A stretch of 7,058 bases of DNA, from NCBI GenBank assembly GCA_012841995.1, contig DUTQ01000279.1, positions 1 through 7,058 of the forward strand. The letters run 5' to 3'. Below, piece by piece: positions 1 to 5,872 of the stretch. Position 1 is the stretch's first letter; each line of letters starts with the position of its first letter. The notes beneath the pieces are model-generated. The model was not told the origin of the DNA, ran no database searches, and saw only the letters and a list, made by a program, of their open reading frames with translations. The translations under genes and the position numbers were made by a program. Origin of the DNA: Thermoanaerobacterales bacterium (GTDB taxonomy: Bacteria; Bacillota; Thermosediminibacteria; Thermosediminibacterales; Tepidanaerobacteraceae).

Positions 1-59
1 TAAGCCCTCCAGCGCCGATGGTACTTGGGGAATTCCCCTGGGAGAGTAGGTCGTTGCCA
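1..59 (+). rRNA. rrf: 5S ribosomal RNA, 3' end (partial)
   Basis: The first bases match the 3' half of bacterial 5S rRNA: the segment reading GCGCCGATGGTACT, the GGGGAATTCCCC hairpin, and the closing GGGAGAGTAGGTCGTTGCCA, whose last bases normally pair with the 5' end of the molecule. The 5' half lies outside the window. The exact 3' end is uncertain by one or two bases. With the tRNA that follows, it marks the distal end of an rRNA operon. Confidence 0.9.
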
Positions 60-87
60 AATCTAATTTTAATAAATTTTCATGTGT

Positions 88-162
88 TCCTCGATAGCTC
101 AGCGGTAGAGCATCCGGCTGTTAACCGGAGGGTCGTAGGTTCGAATCCTACTCGGGGAGCCA
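88..162 (+). tRNA. tRNA-Asn (anticodon GTT)
   Basis: A full cloverleaf can be drawn. The acceptor stem TCCTCGA (88-94) pairs with TCGGGGA (152-158) with one T-G pair. The D-arm contains AGCTCAGCGGTAGAGC. The anticodon stem TCCGG/CCGGA encloses the loop CTGTTAA, with anticodon GTT at 120-122. The T-arm is GTAGGTTCGAATCCTAC. The discriminator is G159 and CCA is encoded at 160-162. It lies about 28 bases after the 5S rRNA, so it is probably co-transcribed with the rRNA operon. Confidence 0.97.
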
Positions 163-192
163 TTTTTATTTGTTAAAAAGGGAGCGATTGTT

Positions 193-1752
193 TTGAAACT
201 AACTTTTTATGGTGCCTGTAAGACTGTAACAGGCTCTTGTTTTTTAATTGAGACAAAAGATACAAATTTATTAGTAGATTGTGGACTTTATCAGGGACCA
301 AAATCTCTAAAAGAAAGGAATTATGTTGATTTTCCTTTTGAACCAAGTAAGATTGATTTTGTAATTTTAACACATGCACATATTGACCATAGTGGGCTTA
401 TACCAAAGTTAATAAAAAAGGGATTTAGAGGAGATATTATTACAACAAAGGCAACCGTAGATTTGTGTTCTATAATGCTTCCTGATAGTGGATATATACA
501 GGAACTGGAGGTAGAAAGAAAAAATAGAAAATTGGCAAGGGCGGGACAGCCACTGTTAGAGCCAATATACGACCATATAGATGCGAACAAATCAATGCTT
601 TTGTTTAAAGGCCTTGACTATGGATTAAAGGTAAGTCTATCACCAACTATTACTATTATGCTAAATGATGCAGGTCATATATTAGGATCTGCTATAGTTG
701 AAATGTGGGTAAACGAGGACGGAGAAGAAACGAAACTTGTTTTTTCAGGTGATCTAGGGAATCATTCACAACCTATAATAAAGGATCCTACAATTATAGA
801 TGAAGCTGATTATCTGATAATGGAATCTACTTATGGCAATAGGCTGCACAACGATGAAGGAGACAAAAAAGAACTTTTATTGCAAATAATTAACGAAACA
901 TTTGAAAGAGGGGGAAATCTTATCATACCAGCTTTTGCTGTAGAGCGAACCCAGGATTTGCTTTATTATCTTGGTTTATTGGAGCAAGAGGGCAGATTGC
1001 CTGATTGTGATATATTTGTAGATAGCCCGCTTGCTATATCGGCCAGTGAAATATTTAGGGTAAGTGTTCAATATTATGACGATATAACGAGAAAAGCTTT
1101 TTTAAAATCCGGTAAATCCCCCATTGTCCTTAAAAACTTGAAAATGACTAGAACAGCTGATGAATCGAGAAAGCTAAATGAAATAAAGGGCGGAGCTATT
1201 ATCATTTCTGCTAGTGGTATGTGTGAAGCGGGAAGAATAAAGCATCATCTAAAACATAATTTATGGAGGCCAGAGTCATCCGTTTTATTTGTAGGGTTTC
1301 AGGCATACGGCACACTGGGCCGCCAAATATTAGATGGCCAGAAAGTTGTAAGGATCCATGGTGAGGACATTGCAGTTAAAGCAAAGATTTATAATATAGA
1401 TGGCTTTTCAGCACATGCAGATAAAGATGCATTAATCAATTGGGTTAAATCGTTTAAGAAACCTCCCCGAAAGATATTATTGGTACATGGTGAGCTTGAT
1501 GCCATGTTTGAATTACAGAAAGCTATAGAAAGTAAATTGAGTCTAAATGTTATAATACCTGAGTATAGGCAGAGTTTTATTCTTAAGCCTAAGGACATTG
1601 AATCAAGAGAAATATCATTGACACAAAAGGAAGTTGATTTTCTATTTAATGCTATTAAGAACAAGTTAGATAGCATGTATGAATCTGATGTATCAAGAAA
1701 TAATTTTGATGAACTTTATAATAAACTTAAAAATATTGAAGAAGTAATTTAA
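193..1752 (+). CDS. MBL-fold / beta-CASP ribonuclease-like protein
   Basis: Predicted cytoplasmic zinc-dependent RNA-processing nuclease of the metallo-beta-lactamase/beta-CASP group (CPSF73-like), 519 residues, about full length for the family. The MBL core carries the metal motif HAHIDH at 61-66, a further ligand H162 in DAGHILGSA and D187 in FSGDLGN. The beta-CASP insert starts near MESTYGNR (210-217). It includes ISASGMCEAGR (339-348 region), and the C-terminal motifs GFSAHAD (404-410, ligand H408) and VHGE (431-434) complete the active site. All expected catalytic residues are present, so it should be active. The start is TTG at 193 with AGGGAG (179-184) eight bases upstream; no better in-frame ATG exists near it. 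The natural RNA substrate cannot be read from sequence. It sits 30 bases after tRNA-Asn and has no visible link to the B12 genes downstream. Confidence 0.93.
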   Translation: MKLTFYGACKTVTGSCFLIETKDTNLLVDCGLYQGPKSLKERNYVDFPFEPSKIDFVILTHAHIDHSGLIPKLIKKGFRGDIITTKATVDLCSIMLPDSGYIQELEVERKNRKLARAGQPLLEPIYDHIDANKSMLLFKGLDYGLKVSLSPTITIMLNDAGHILGSAIVEMWVNEDGEETKLVFSGDLGNHSQPIIKDPTIIDEADYLIMESTYGNRLHNDEGDKKELLLQIINETFERGGNLIIPAFAVERTQDLLYYLGLLEQEGRLPDCDIFVDSPLAISASEIFRVSVQYYDDITRKAFLKSGKSPIVLKNLKMTRTADESRKLNEIKGGAIIISASGMCEAGRIKHHLKHNLWRPESSVLFVGFQAYGTLGRQILDGQKVVRIHGEDIAVKAKIYNIDGFSAHADKDALINWVKSFKKPPRKILLVHGELDAMFELQKAIESKLSLNVIIPEYRQSFILKPKDIESREISLTQKEVDFLFNAIKNKLDSMYESDVSRNNFDELYNKLKNIEEVI

Positions 1753-1768
1753 TCCAGATATTATTGTT

Positions 1769-1789
1769 AGCTAAGAAAGCTTATTTTTT
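1769..1789 (+). terminator. possible weak terminator after the MBL nuclease gene
   Basis: AGCT (1769-1772) can pair with AGCT (1778-1781), or TAAG (1772-1775) with CTTA (1780-1783). Either small hairpin is followed at once by six T residues (1784-1789). The stems are only four base pairs, so this is a weak candidate; position just after the stop codon is the main support. Confidence 0.35.
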
Positions 1790-1826
1790 GCGCTATAATC
1801 TTTGAAACTTTATAAGCTGGTTCCAC

Positions 1827-1855
1827 TTGTAATAGTTTTTTTCAAGCGCTATAAT
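1827..1855 (+). promoter_or_regulatory. sigma-70/sigma-A type promoter of the B12 operon
   Basis: A perfect -10 box TATAAT (1850-1855) lies exactly 17 bases after a -35-like TTGTAA (1827-1832, 4 of 6 consensus). The expected transcription start is near 1862, just before the first base of the riboswitch closing stem (1864). This agreement between promoter and aptamer boundary raises confidence. The 10-mer GCGCTATAAT that contains the -10 box also occurs once upstream at 1790-1799. Confidence 0.75.
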
Positions 1856-1863
1856 AAATATGT

Positions 1864-2007
1864 TCAATAGGTGCCTTACAAGGCTAAAAGGGAATCAGGT
1901 GTAAGCCCTGAGCGGTCCCGCCACTGTTAACCGGGATATCTTCCAAAGCCACTGGGAAACTGGGAAGGCGCGGAAATTGTCCGGTAGCCAGGAAACCTGC
2001 CTATTGA
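1864..2007 (+). ncRNA. cobalamin riboswitch aptamer
   Basis: The conserved cobalamin aptamer core is present in order: GGGAATCAGGTG, then CCTGAGCGGTCCCGCCACTG, and the B12 box AGCCAGGAAACCTGCC near the 3' end. The closing stem P1 is an 8-bp perfect pairing of TCAATAGG (1864-1871) with CCTATTGA (2000-2007). A small hairpin GCCT/AGGC (1873-1884) follows P1. The aptamer sits between a promoter and an intrinsic terminator, in front of corrinoid import and cobalamin assembly genes. By analogy with the family, bound cobalamin should favour termination and lower expression of the operon. Whether it prefers adenosyl- or methyl-cobalamin is not decided here. Confidence 0.95.
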
Positions 2008-2012
2008 CTTTA

Positions 2013-2070
2013 GTACTAGCCTTCGGAAGAAAGGGGGAGTACATCAGTTGTACATTTTACCCGGTTTCTT
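2013..2070 (+). promoter_or_regulatory. riboswitch expression platform: anti-antiterminator and antiterminator
   Basis: Two mutually exclusive foldings can be read. Antiterminator: AAGAAA (2027-2032) pairs with TTTCTT (2065-2070), and after a 2x2 mismatch GGG (2035-2037) pairs with CCC (2060-2062), consuming the 5' arm of the terminator. Its loop holds a nested GTAC/GTAC hairpin (2039-2042 with 2050-2053). Anti-antiterminator: GTACT (2013-2017) pairs with AGTAC (2038-2042), continuing to CCTT (2020-2023) with AAGG (2031-2034), which hides the AAGAAAGGGGG segment. The pairings are seen directly; the assignment to ligand-bound and free states is inferred. Confidence 0.6.
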
Positions 2071-2094
2071 AATTAAGGCCGGGATTTTTATTTA
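2060..2094 (+). terminator. intrinsic terminator of the cobalamin riboswitch
   Basis: CCCGG (2060-2064) pairs with CCGGG (2079-2083). Inside, after a small internal loop, CTT pairs with AAG around an AATT loop. The hairpin is followed by ATTTTTATTTAT. It is placed after the aptamer and before the btuF ribosome binding site, as expected for transcriptional control. Confidence 0.85.
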
Positions 2095-2139
2095 TGATGT
2101 ATAAAACAACATATGTAAAAAAATAACAAGATGTATTGT

Positions 2140-2171
2140 AGGAGGGAGTATAAACAGCTGCTATTGCTGTT
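2140..2171 (+). promoter_or_regulatory. btuF Shine-Dalgarno with hairpin before the start codon
   Basis: A strong AGGAGGGAG (2140-2148) lies about 30 bases before the btuF ATG at 2178, far beyond normal spacing. Between them AACAGC (2153-2158) pairs perfectly with GCTGTT (2166-2171) around a 7-base loop. If this hairpin folds, only about 10 unpaired bases separate the GGGAG from the ATG. No alternative in-frame ATG, GTG, TTG or CTG exists between the in-frame stop at 2151 and 2178, and only a poor AGAG is near the ATG. Confidence 0.6.
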
Positions 2172-2177
2172 AGAGTT

Positions 2178-3119
2178 ATGAGAAATAAAACCAAAGTATT
2201 TTTCATTCTATTCTTATTGCTGATGATTACAATTTCGATGACAGGATGTAGGAATGCAAAAAATAACGAAAAAGCCGTTCAAGACAAAGCTATTAAAATA
2301 TGTGATCAAATGGGAAGAGAGATCTCAATAGAAAAAACTCCCGAACGGATTGTTTCACTTTCACCTAGCAATACGGAAATACTTTTTGCATTGGGTTTAG
2401 AAAACAAGGTAGTTGGTGTAACAAATTATTGTGATCACCCTGAAGAGGCAAAGCGAAAGGAAAAAATAGGAAATTTTGCCGAACCCAATTTAGAAAAAAT
2501 CGTATCACTTGAGCCAGATTTGGTTTTAGCTACAAGTATGCATGAAAAACAGGTAACCCAATTGGACAAATTAGGAATACCTACTCTAGTTTTGGAACCT
2601 AAAGGCATGAGTGATATGCTCTCGAGTATAGAGCTTATAGGGAAAGCTACTGGAAGTGAAGATAAGGCATTGTCATTGGTAACTTCATTGAAAGAACGCA
2701 TAGATACAATTGAAGAGAAAGTCAAAGATATTCCTGAAGATAAAAAGCCATTGGTGTATTATGAACTTTGGCCAACACCAATTACAACAACTGGCCCTGG
2801 GACATTTGTTGACGATTTGATAAATAGAGCTGGAGGTAGAAATATAGCTGCTGATGCAAAAAAGGCTTATCCTGAATATAGTCAAGAAGTTATTATCAAA
2901 AGAAATCCAGATATTATCATATTTTCCCATCATGGTGCAAGCCAACAATCTGAAGAAGATATAAAAGCCAGAAAAGGGTGGGAAAGCGTAAACGCCATAA
3001 AGAACGATAAGGTTTTTTATGTTAATGAAAATATAGTGCAACGACCTACACCACGACTAGTTGATGGCCTTGAAGCTATATATGATATAATTTCTAAAAA
3101 ATCGGGGGATAAAAAATGA
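2178..3119 (+). CDS. btuF: corrinoid ABC transporter substrate-binding lipoprotein BtuF
   Basis: Extracytoplasmic, membrane-anchored receptor of 313 residues that should capture cobalamin or cobinamide and deliver it to the BtuC permease. The N-terminus has a lysine-rich start, a hydrophobic stretch (about 8-20) and a lipobox ending MTGC with Cys24 as lipidation site, typical of Gram-positive binding proteins. Residues about 40-310 form a periplasmic-binding fold of the BtuF/FhuD (TroA-like) class; RIVSLSPSNTEILFALG (57-73) and VVGVTNYCDHP (78-88) are close to BtuF proteins. By eye, E106 (in NLEKIV) and E237 (in SQEVII) align with the two glutamates by which E. coli BtuF docks on BtuC. It is the first gene after the riboswitch, and its TGA overlaps the btuC ATG by four bases. 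Specificity for corrinoids rests on the riboswitch and neighbours as well as on similarity. Confidence 0.93.
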   Translation: MRNKTKVFFILFLLLMITISMTGCRNAKNNEKAVQDKAIKICDQMGREISIEKTPERIVSLSPSNTEILFALGLENKVVGVTNYCDHPEEAKRKEKIGNFAEPNLEKIVSLEPDLVLATSMHEKQVTQLDKLGIPTLVLEPKGMSDMLSSIELIGKATGSEDKALSLVTSLKERIDTIEEKVKDIPEDKKPLVYYELWPTPITTTGPGTFVDDLINRAGGRNIAADAKKAYPEYSQEVIIKRNPDIIIFSHHGASQQSEEDIKARKGWESVNAIKNDKVFYVNENIVQRPTPRLVDGLEAIYDIISKKSGDKK

Positions 3120-4198
3120 TTTTTTTATCCGGCCGTAAAACAAGTGAAAAAAATGAACCAACTCACAACTCAAAGTATGGTAAAATACTGCTTATGATAT
3201 TTTTGATAATTTTAGCAGGAATATTGGCGCTTGGGATAGGGCCGGTTAGAATTAGACCATTAGAAATTGTGCACATTTTTGTGAGCAAGCTTCCTATTTT
3301 AGGGTCTAAAATAGGAAGCAGCCATATTTCCAATCAGTCAATAATTTTTGAGTTAAGGTTTCCGAGAATAATCCTTGCTTTTTTGGTGGGAGCTGAATTA
3401 TCAGCTGCAGGTGTTATTTACCAGGGAATCTTTCGTAACCCAATGGCTGACCCGTATATAATAGGGGCATCATCAGGGGCATCATTGGGAGCTACTATCG
3501 CTATTATGCTGTTTTCGGGGATAAAAATACTAGGGATGGGTTCTGTACCTGTTTTTGCATTTTTAGGTGCTTTTTTAACTATTTTCATTGTTTATAGTAT
3601 AGCTAATGTTGGTGGCAGAACTTATACATTTACTTTATTACTCTCGGGTGTTGCTATAAGTAGTTTTGTTTCAGCCATTGTATCTTTTCTGATGTACTTT
3701 AGTGACCAAAAGTTACATCAAGTGTACTTTTGGCTTCTTGGTAGTTTTGCTTCTCAAGGCTGGGAGTCGGTTTTTATAAACATTCCCTATGGGTTGCTTG
3801 GTTATATCATTGGGCTGTTTAATTTAAGGGCTTTAAATATTATGCAATTAGGTGAAGACACGGCATTTTTCACTGGTGTTGATACAGAACATGTTAAAAG
3901 AATGTGCCTTGTGTCAGCATCATTGCTTACAGCTTCTGCTGTAGCTGTAAGCGGAATAATAGGATTTGTGGGTCTCGTAATACCTCATGTGACCAGGATA
4001 ATAGTTGGCCCTGACCATCGGGATTTATTTAGTTTTTCTGCCCTGATTGGAGGGCTATATCTGATGCTTGCAGATACTCTATCGAGAATTATCATTCAAC
4101 CCACAGAGCTTCCAGTGGGGATCATAACAGCTCTTTTCGGAGGTCCTTTCTTTTTATATCTTTTATTTAAAAAGAAGAACAAGGATTACAATTTATAA
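3116..4198 (+). CDS. btuC: corrinoid ABC transporter permease BtuC (FecCD family)
   Basis: Integral membrane permease of 360 residues, somewhat longer than E. coli BtuC because of a hydrophilic N-terminal tail of about 20 residues. About nine or ten hydrophobic segments can be seen, beginning near residue 24. FecCD hallmarks are RFPRIILAFLVGAELSAAG (81-99), NPMADPYIIGASSGASLGA (108-126), the ATPase-contacting loop GFVGLVIPHVTR (283-294) and ELPVGIITALFGGPFF (331-346). R81, R84 and R324 align by eye with the arginines of E. coli BtuC that meet the BtuF glutamates. The ATG overlaps the btuF stop as ATGA, with GGGGGA (3104-3109) as ribosome binding site, implying coupled translation. The partner ATPase gene does not follow; the next gene is cobU after 62 bases. 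A siderophore permease is the alternative, made unlikely by the context. Confidence 0.92.
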   Translation: MIFLSGRKTSEKNEPTHNSKYGKILLMIFLIILAGILALGIGPVRIRPLEIVHIFVSKLPILGSKIGSSHISNQSIIFELRFPRIILAFLVGAELSAAGVIYQGIFRNPMADPYIIGASSGASLGATIAIMLFSGIKILGMGSVPVFAFLGAFLTIFIVYSIANVGGRTYTFTLLLSGVAISSFVSAIVSFLMYFSDQKLHQVYFWLLGSFASQGWESVFINIPYGLLGYIIGLFNLRALNIMQLGEDTAFFTGVDTEHVKRMCLVSASLLTASAVAVSGIIGFVGLVIPHVTRIIVGPDHRDLFSFSALIGGLYLMLADTLSRIIIQPTELPVGIITALFGGPFFLYLLFKKKNKDYNL

Positions 4199-4260
4199 CA
4201 ATATAAGCATTTAAAGCTATTAAAACAAGATTTTTCTTTAGTTCTTTGTAAAGGTGGATA

Positions 4261-4821
4261 ATGATGAAAATTGTTTTCATAACTGGTGGTGCAAGAAGTG
4301 GAAAGAGCAGTTTTGCGGAAAAAACGGCTATGAAGTCGGGCAAAGAGGTTGTATATGTAGCAACAGCTCAAGTATTAGATCAGGAAATGGCCATGAGGGT
4401 AAATCTACATAAAAAGAGGAGGCCAAAAAACTGGAAGACAATAGAAGAACCCAAGCTTTTATCGAAAGTTCTCAAAGATATAGGAATAAATGAAGCTTTT
4501 ATCGATTGCAATTTAGTTTTGATTGACTGTATAGCATTACTTGTTTCAAACTGGTTACCTTTGGAAAAGGCAGAGGAAAAATCTTTATGGAGCAGCTTGC
4601 GAAAAAACCTTTTAGATGAAATTGAGGCAATGCTAGATAATGCAAAAAATATAAGACAAGATGTGATTATTGTATCAAATGAGGTTGGTTCGGGAATTGT
4701 ACCTGAATATCCTTTGGCAAGACTATATAGAGATTTATTAGGAGAGGCTAACCAATTAATTGCAAGAGCGGCTGATGAAGTATTTTTCATGGTTTCAGGG
4801 TTACCAATGAAAATAAAATAA
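4261..4821 (+). CDS. cobU: adenosylcobinamide kinase / adenosylcobinamide-phosphate guanylyltransferase CobU
   Basis: Bifunctional cytoplasmic enzyme of 186 residues, the usual CobU size. It phosphorylates adenosylcobinamide and transfers GMP from GTP to give AdoCbi-GDP, the donor for final cobalamin assembly. The P-loop is GGARSGKSS (9-17). The RVNLHKKRRP segment (46-55) contains H50, which aligns with the histidine that carries GMP in characterised CobU proteins. VSNEVGSGIVPEYPLARLYRD (positions 138-158) and a C-terminal VSGLPMKIK complete the family pattern. Two ATG codons stand in tandem; AAGGTGG (4251-4257) is spaced three bases from the first and six from the second, so 4264 (185 residues) may be the true start. 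It should serve both salvage of imported cobinamide and the product of CbiB further down the operon. A CobP-like name is sometimes used for the same family. Confidence 0.94.
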   Translation: MMKIVFITGGARSGKSSFAEKTAMKSGKEVVYVATAQVLDQEMAMRVNLHKKRRPKNWKTIEEPKLLSKVLKDIGINEAFIDCNLVLIDCIALLVSNWLPLEKAEEKSLWSSLRKNLLDEIEAMLDNAKNIRQDVIIVSNEVGSGIVPEYPLARLYRDLLGEANQLIARAADEVFFMVSGLPMKIK

Positions 4822-4846
4822 TATTAATATCATATTCTTCTTGTGG

Positions 4847-4852
4847 AAGGAG
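4847..4852 (+). promoter_or_regulatory. ribosome binding site that fixes the pduX start at TTG 4861
   Basis: AAGGAG at 4847-4852 is spaced eight bases from TTG 4861. The in-frame GTG at 4843 lies upstream of this site and has only a pyrimidine-rich CATATTCTTCTT before it, so the site supports the later start. Confidence 0.8.
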
Positions 4853-4860
4853 AAGAGAGG

Positions 4861-5751
4861 TTGAAAGGGAAAGCTTTATGTCCTGCAAGCTGTGGAGAGA
4901 TTGTTCAGGGAATGGTGCAAAATAGAAATTTTTTAGTTACCTGTCCAATATCCTTATTTACACAGGCCACAGTATATCTTTGTAAAAACCATTCATGTAA
5001 AGATATGGCTGACAAGTCTAATATTAAGGCTTATCAGGCAGCTATGAAGGCATTGGAATATTTTGGGGTAGAACTTGTACCACATAAAATCATCATAAGA
5101 TCTCAAATTCCAAGAGGCATTGGTTTATCATCAAGTACTGCTGATATTACTGCTACTTGTCTTTCTGTGGCATCAGCACTTGGCAAAACTATATCGCCGG
5201 ATAAAATAGCTGATATAGCACTTTCAATAGAGCCGAGTGATGGTATAATGTATGCCGGAACCATGATTTTTGATCACATAGGTGGAAAATGGCGAGAAAA
5301 TTTGGGTCCGATTCCTCAAATGGATGTTTACATAATTAATACTGGCGAAACATTAGATACATGTCAGTTTAACAGGCGTAATGATCTATACTATTTAAAT
5401 TTAAAAAAGGCAAGTCATGTAGAAAAAGCTTTGAATATAACAAGACATGCAATTAAAACAAACAATGGAAGGCTTTTAGGCAGAGCCATGAGAGAAAGTG
5501 CTGTTGCAAACCAGTGCATCTTATTTAAACCTCACTTACCAGAAATAATAAAGATTGCACAGTGTTATGGTGCTGTTGGGGTAAATACCGCACACAGTGG
5601 CACAGCACTGGGCATTTTTTTTCAAAGGGATGAGAATGTTCCCAGCGCATTTTTTAGAGATGTTCGGAATATAGTTCAAAAATATGAAAAAAGTTGTATG
5701 TTTATCAAGACCAAAACGATAAATCATGGGCCCAAAATATTAAAGAATTAA
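4861..5751 (+). CDS. pduX: L-threonine kinase, PduX-type GHMP kinase
   Basis: Cytoplasmic kinase of 296 residues predicted to convert L-threonine and ATP to L-threonine-O-3-phosphate, the precursor of the aminopropanol linker of cobalamin. Counting from the TTG start, CPASCGE (7-13) is the PduX-like N-terminal signature. PRGIGLSSSTAD (84-95) is the GHMP phosphate-binding motif 2, EPSDGIMYAG (124-133) is typical of this subfamily, and AHSGTALGIFF (244-254) is the C-terminal GHMP motif 3. The start is TTG 4861, chosen because AAGGAG precedes it; an in-frame GTG 18 bases upstream would add six residues but lacks a ribosome binding site. It lies 39 bases after cobU and before cobD, whose substrate it makes, which strongly supports the threonine kinase role over other small-molecule GHMP kinases. 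Confidence 0.9.
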   Translation: MKGKALCPASCGEIVQGMVQNRNFLVTCPISLFTQATVYLCKNHSCKDMADKSNIKAYQAAMKALEYFGVELVPHKIIIRSQIPRGIGLSSSTADITATCLSVASALGKTISPDKIADIALSIEPSDGIMYAGTMIFDHIGGKWRENLGPIPQMDVYIINTGETLDTCQFNRRNDLYYLNLKKASHVEKALNITRHAIKTNNGRLLGRAMRESAVANQCILFKPHLPEIIKIAQCYGAVGVNTAHSGTALGIFFQRDENVPSAFFRDVRNIVQKYEKSCMFIKTKTINHGPKILKN

Positions 5752-5786
5752 AAAAGCATAGTTAATAAGGCTTATACTTGATTTTG

Positions 5787-5840
5787 GTATAGAAATTCTT
5801 ACGGGGGCAAGTAATCTTCACCTTGAGCTACTTTCTATAC
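5787..5840 (+). repeat. 9-bp inverted repeat in the pduX-cobD gap
   Basis: GTATAGAAA (5787-5795) and TTTCTATAC (5832-5840) are perfect reverse complements enclosing 36 bases. Inside, TTAC (5799-5802) can pair with GTAA (5811-5814) around GGGGGCAA, or CAAG (5808-5811) with CTTG (5822-5825). No T-run follows, so it is not an intrinsic terminator. I do not recognise it as a known riboswitch; its role is unknown. Confidence 0.6.
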
Positions 5841-5872
5841 TGGAATTATACTTATATAGGAGAGATATTGTT

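Noticed and set aside
2685..3041. A 118-codon open frame on the minus strand inside btuF, and similar minus-strand frames inside the other genes
   Set aside because: All lie antisense to strongly recognisable genes, have no family motifs or ribosome binding sites, and look like shadows of the real frames.
4237..4254. CTTT/AAAG pairing that could mask the cobU ribosome binding site
   Set aside because: Only four A-T-rich base pairs with a long loop; too weak to call regulatory.
4821..4830. Palindrome ATATTAATAT between cobU and pduX
   Set aside because: Low-complexity AT sequence in an AT-rich genome; no further symmetry or T-run to suggest an operator or terminator.
5754..5785. Possible terminator after pduX (AAGC/GCTT hairpin)
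   Set aside because: Four-base stem with a large loop and no T-run directly after it.
5823..5852. Promoter-like TTGAGC and TATACT, 18 bases apart, before cobD
   Set aside because: A start seven bases after this -10 box would fall within the cobD Shine-Dalgarno (5858-5864) and remove it, so it cannot drive normal cobD translation.
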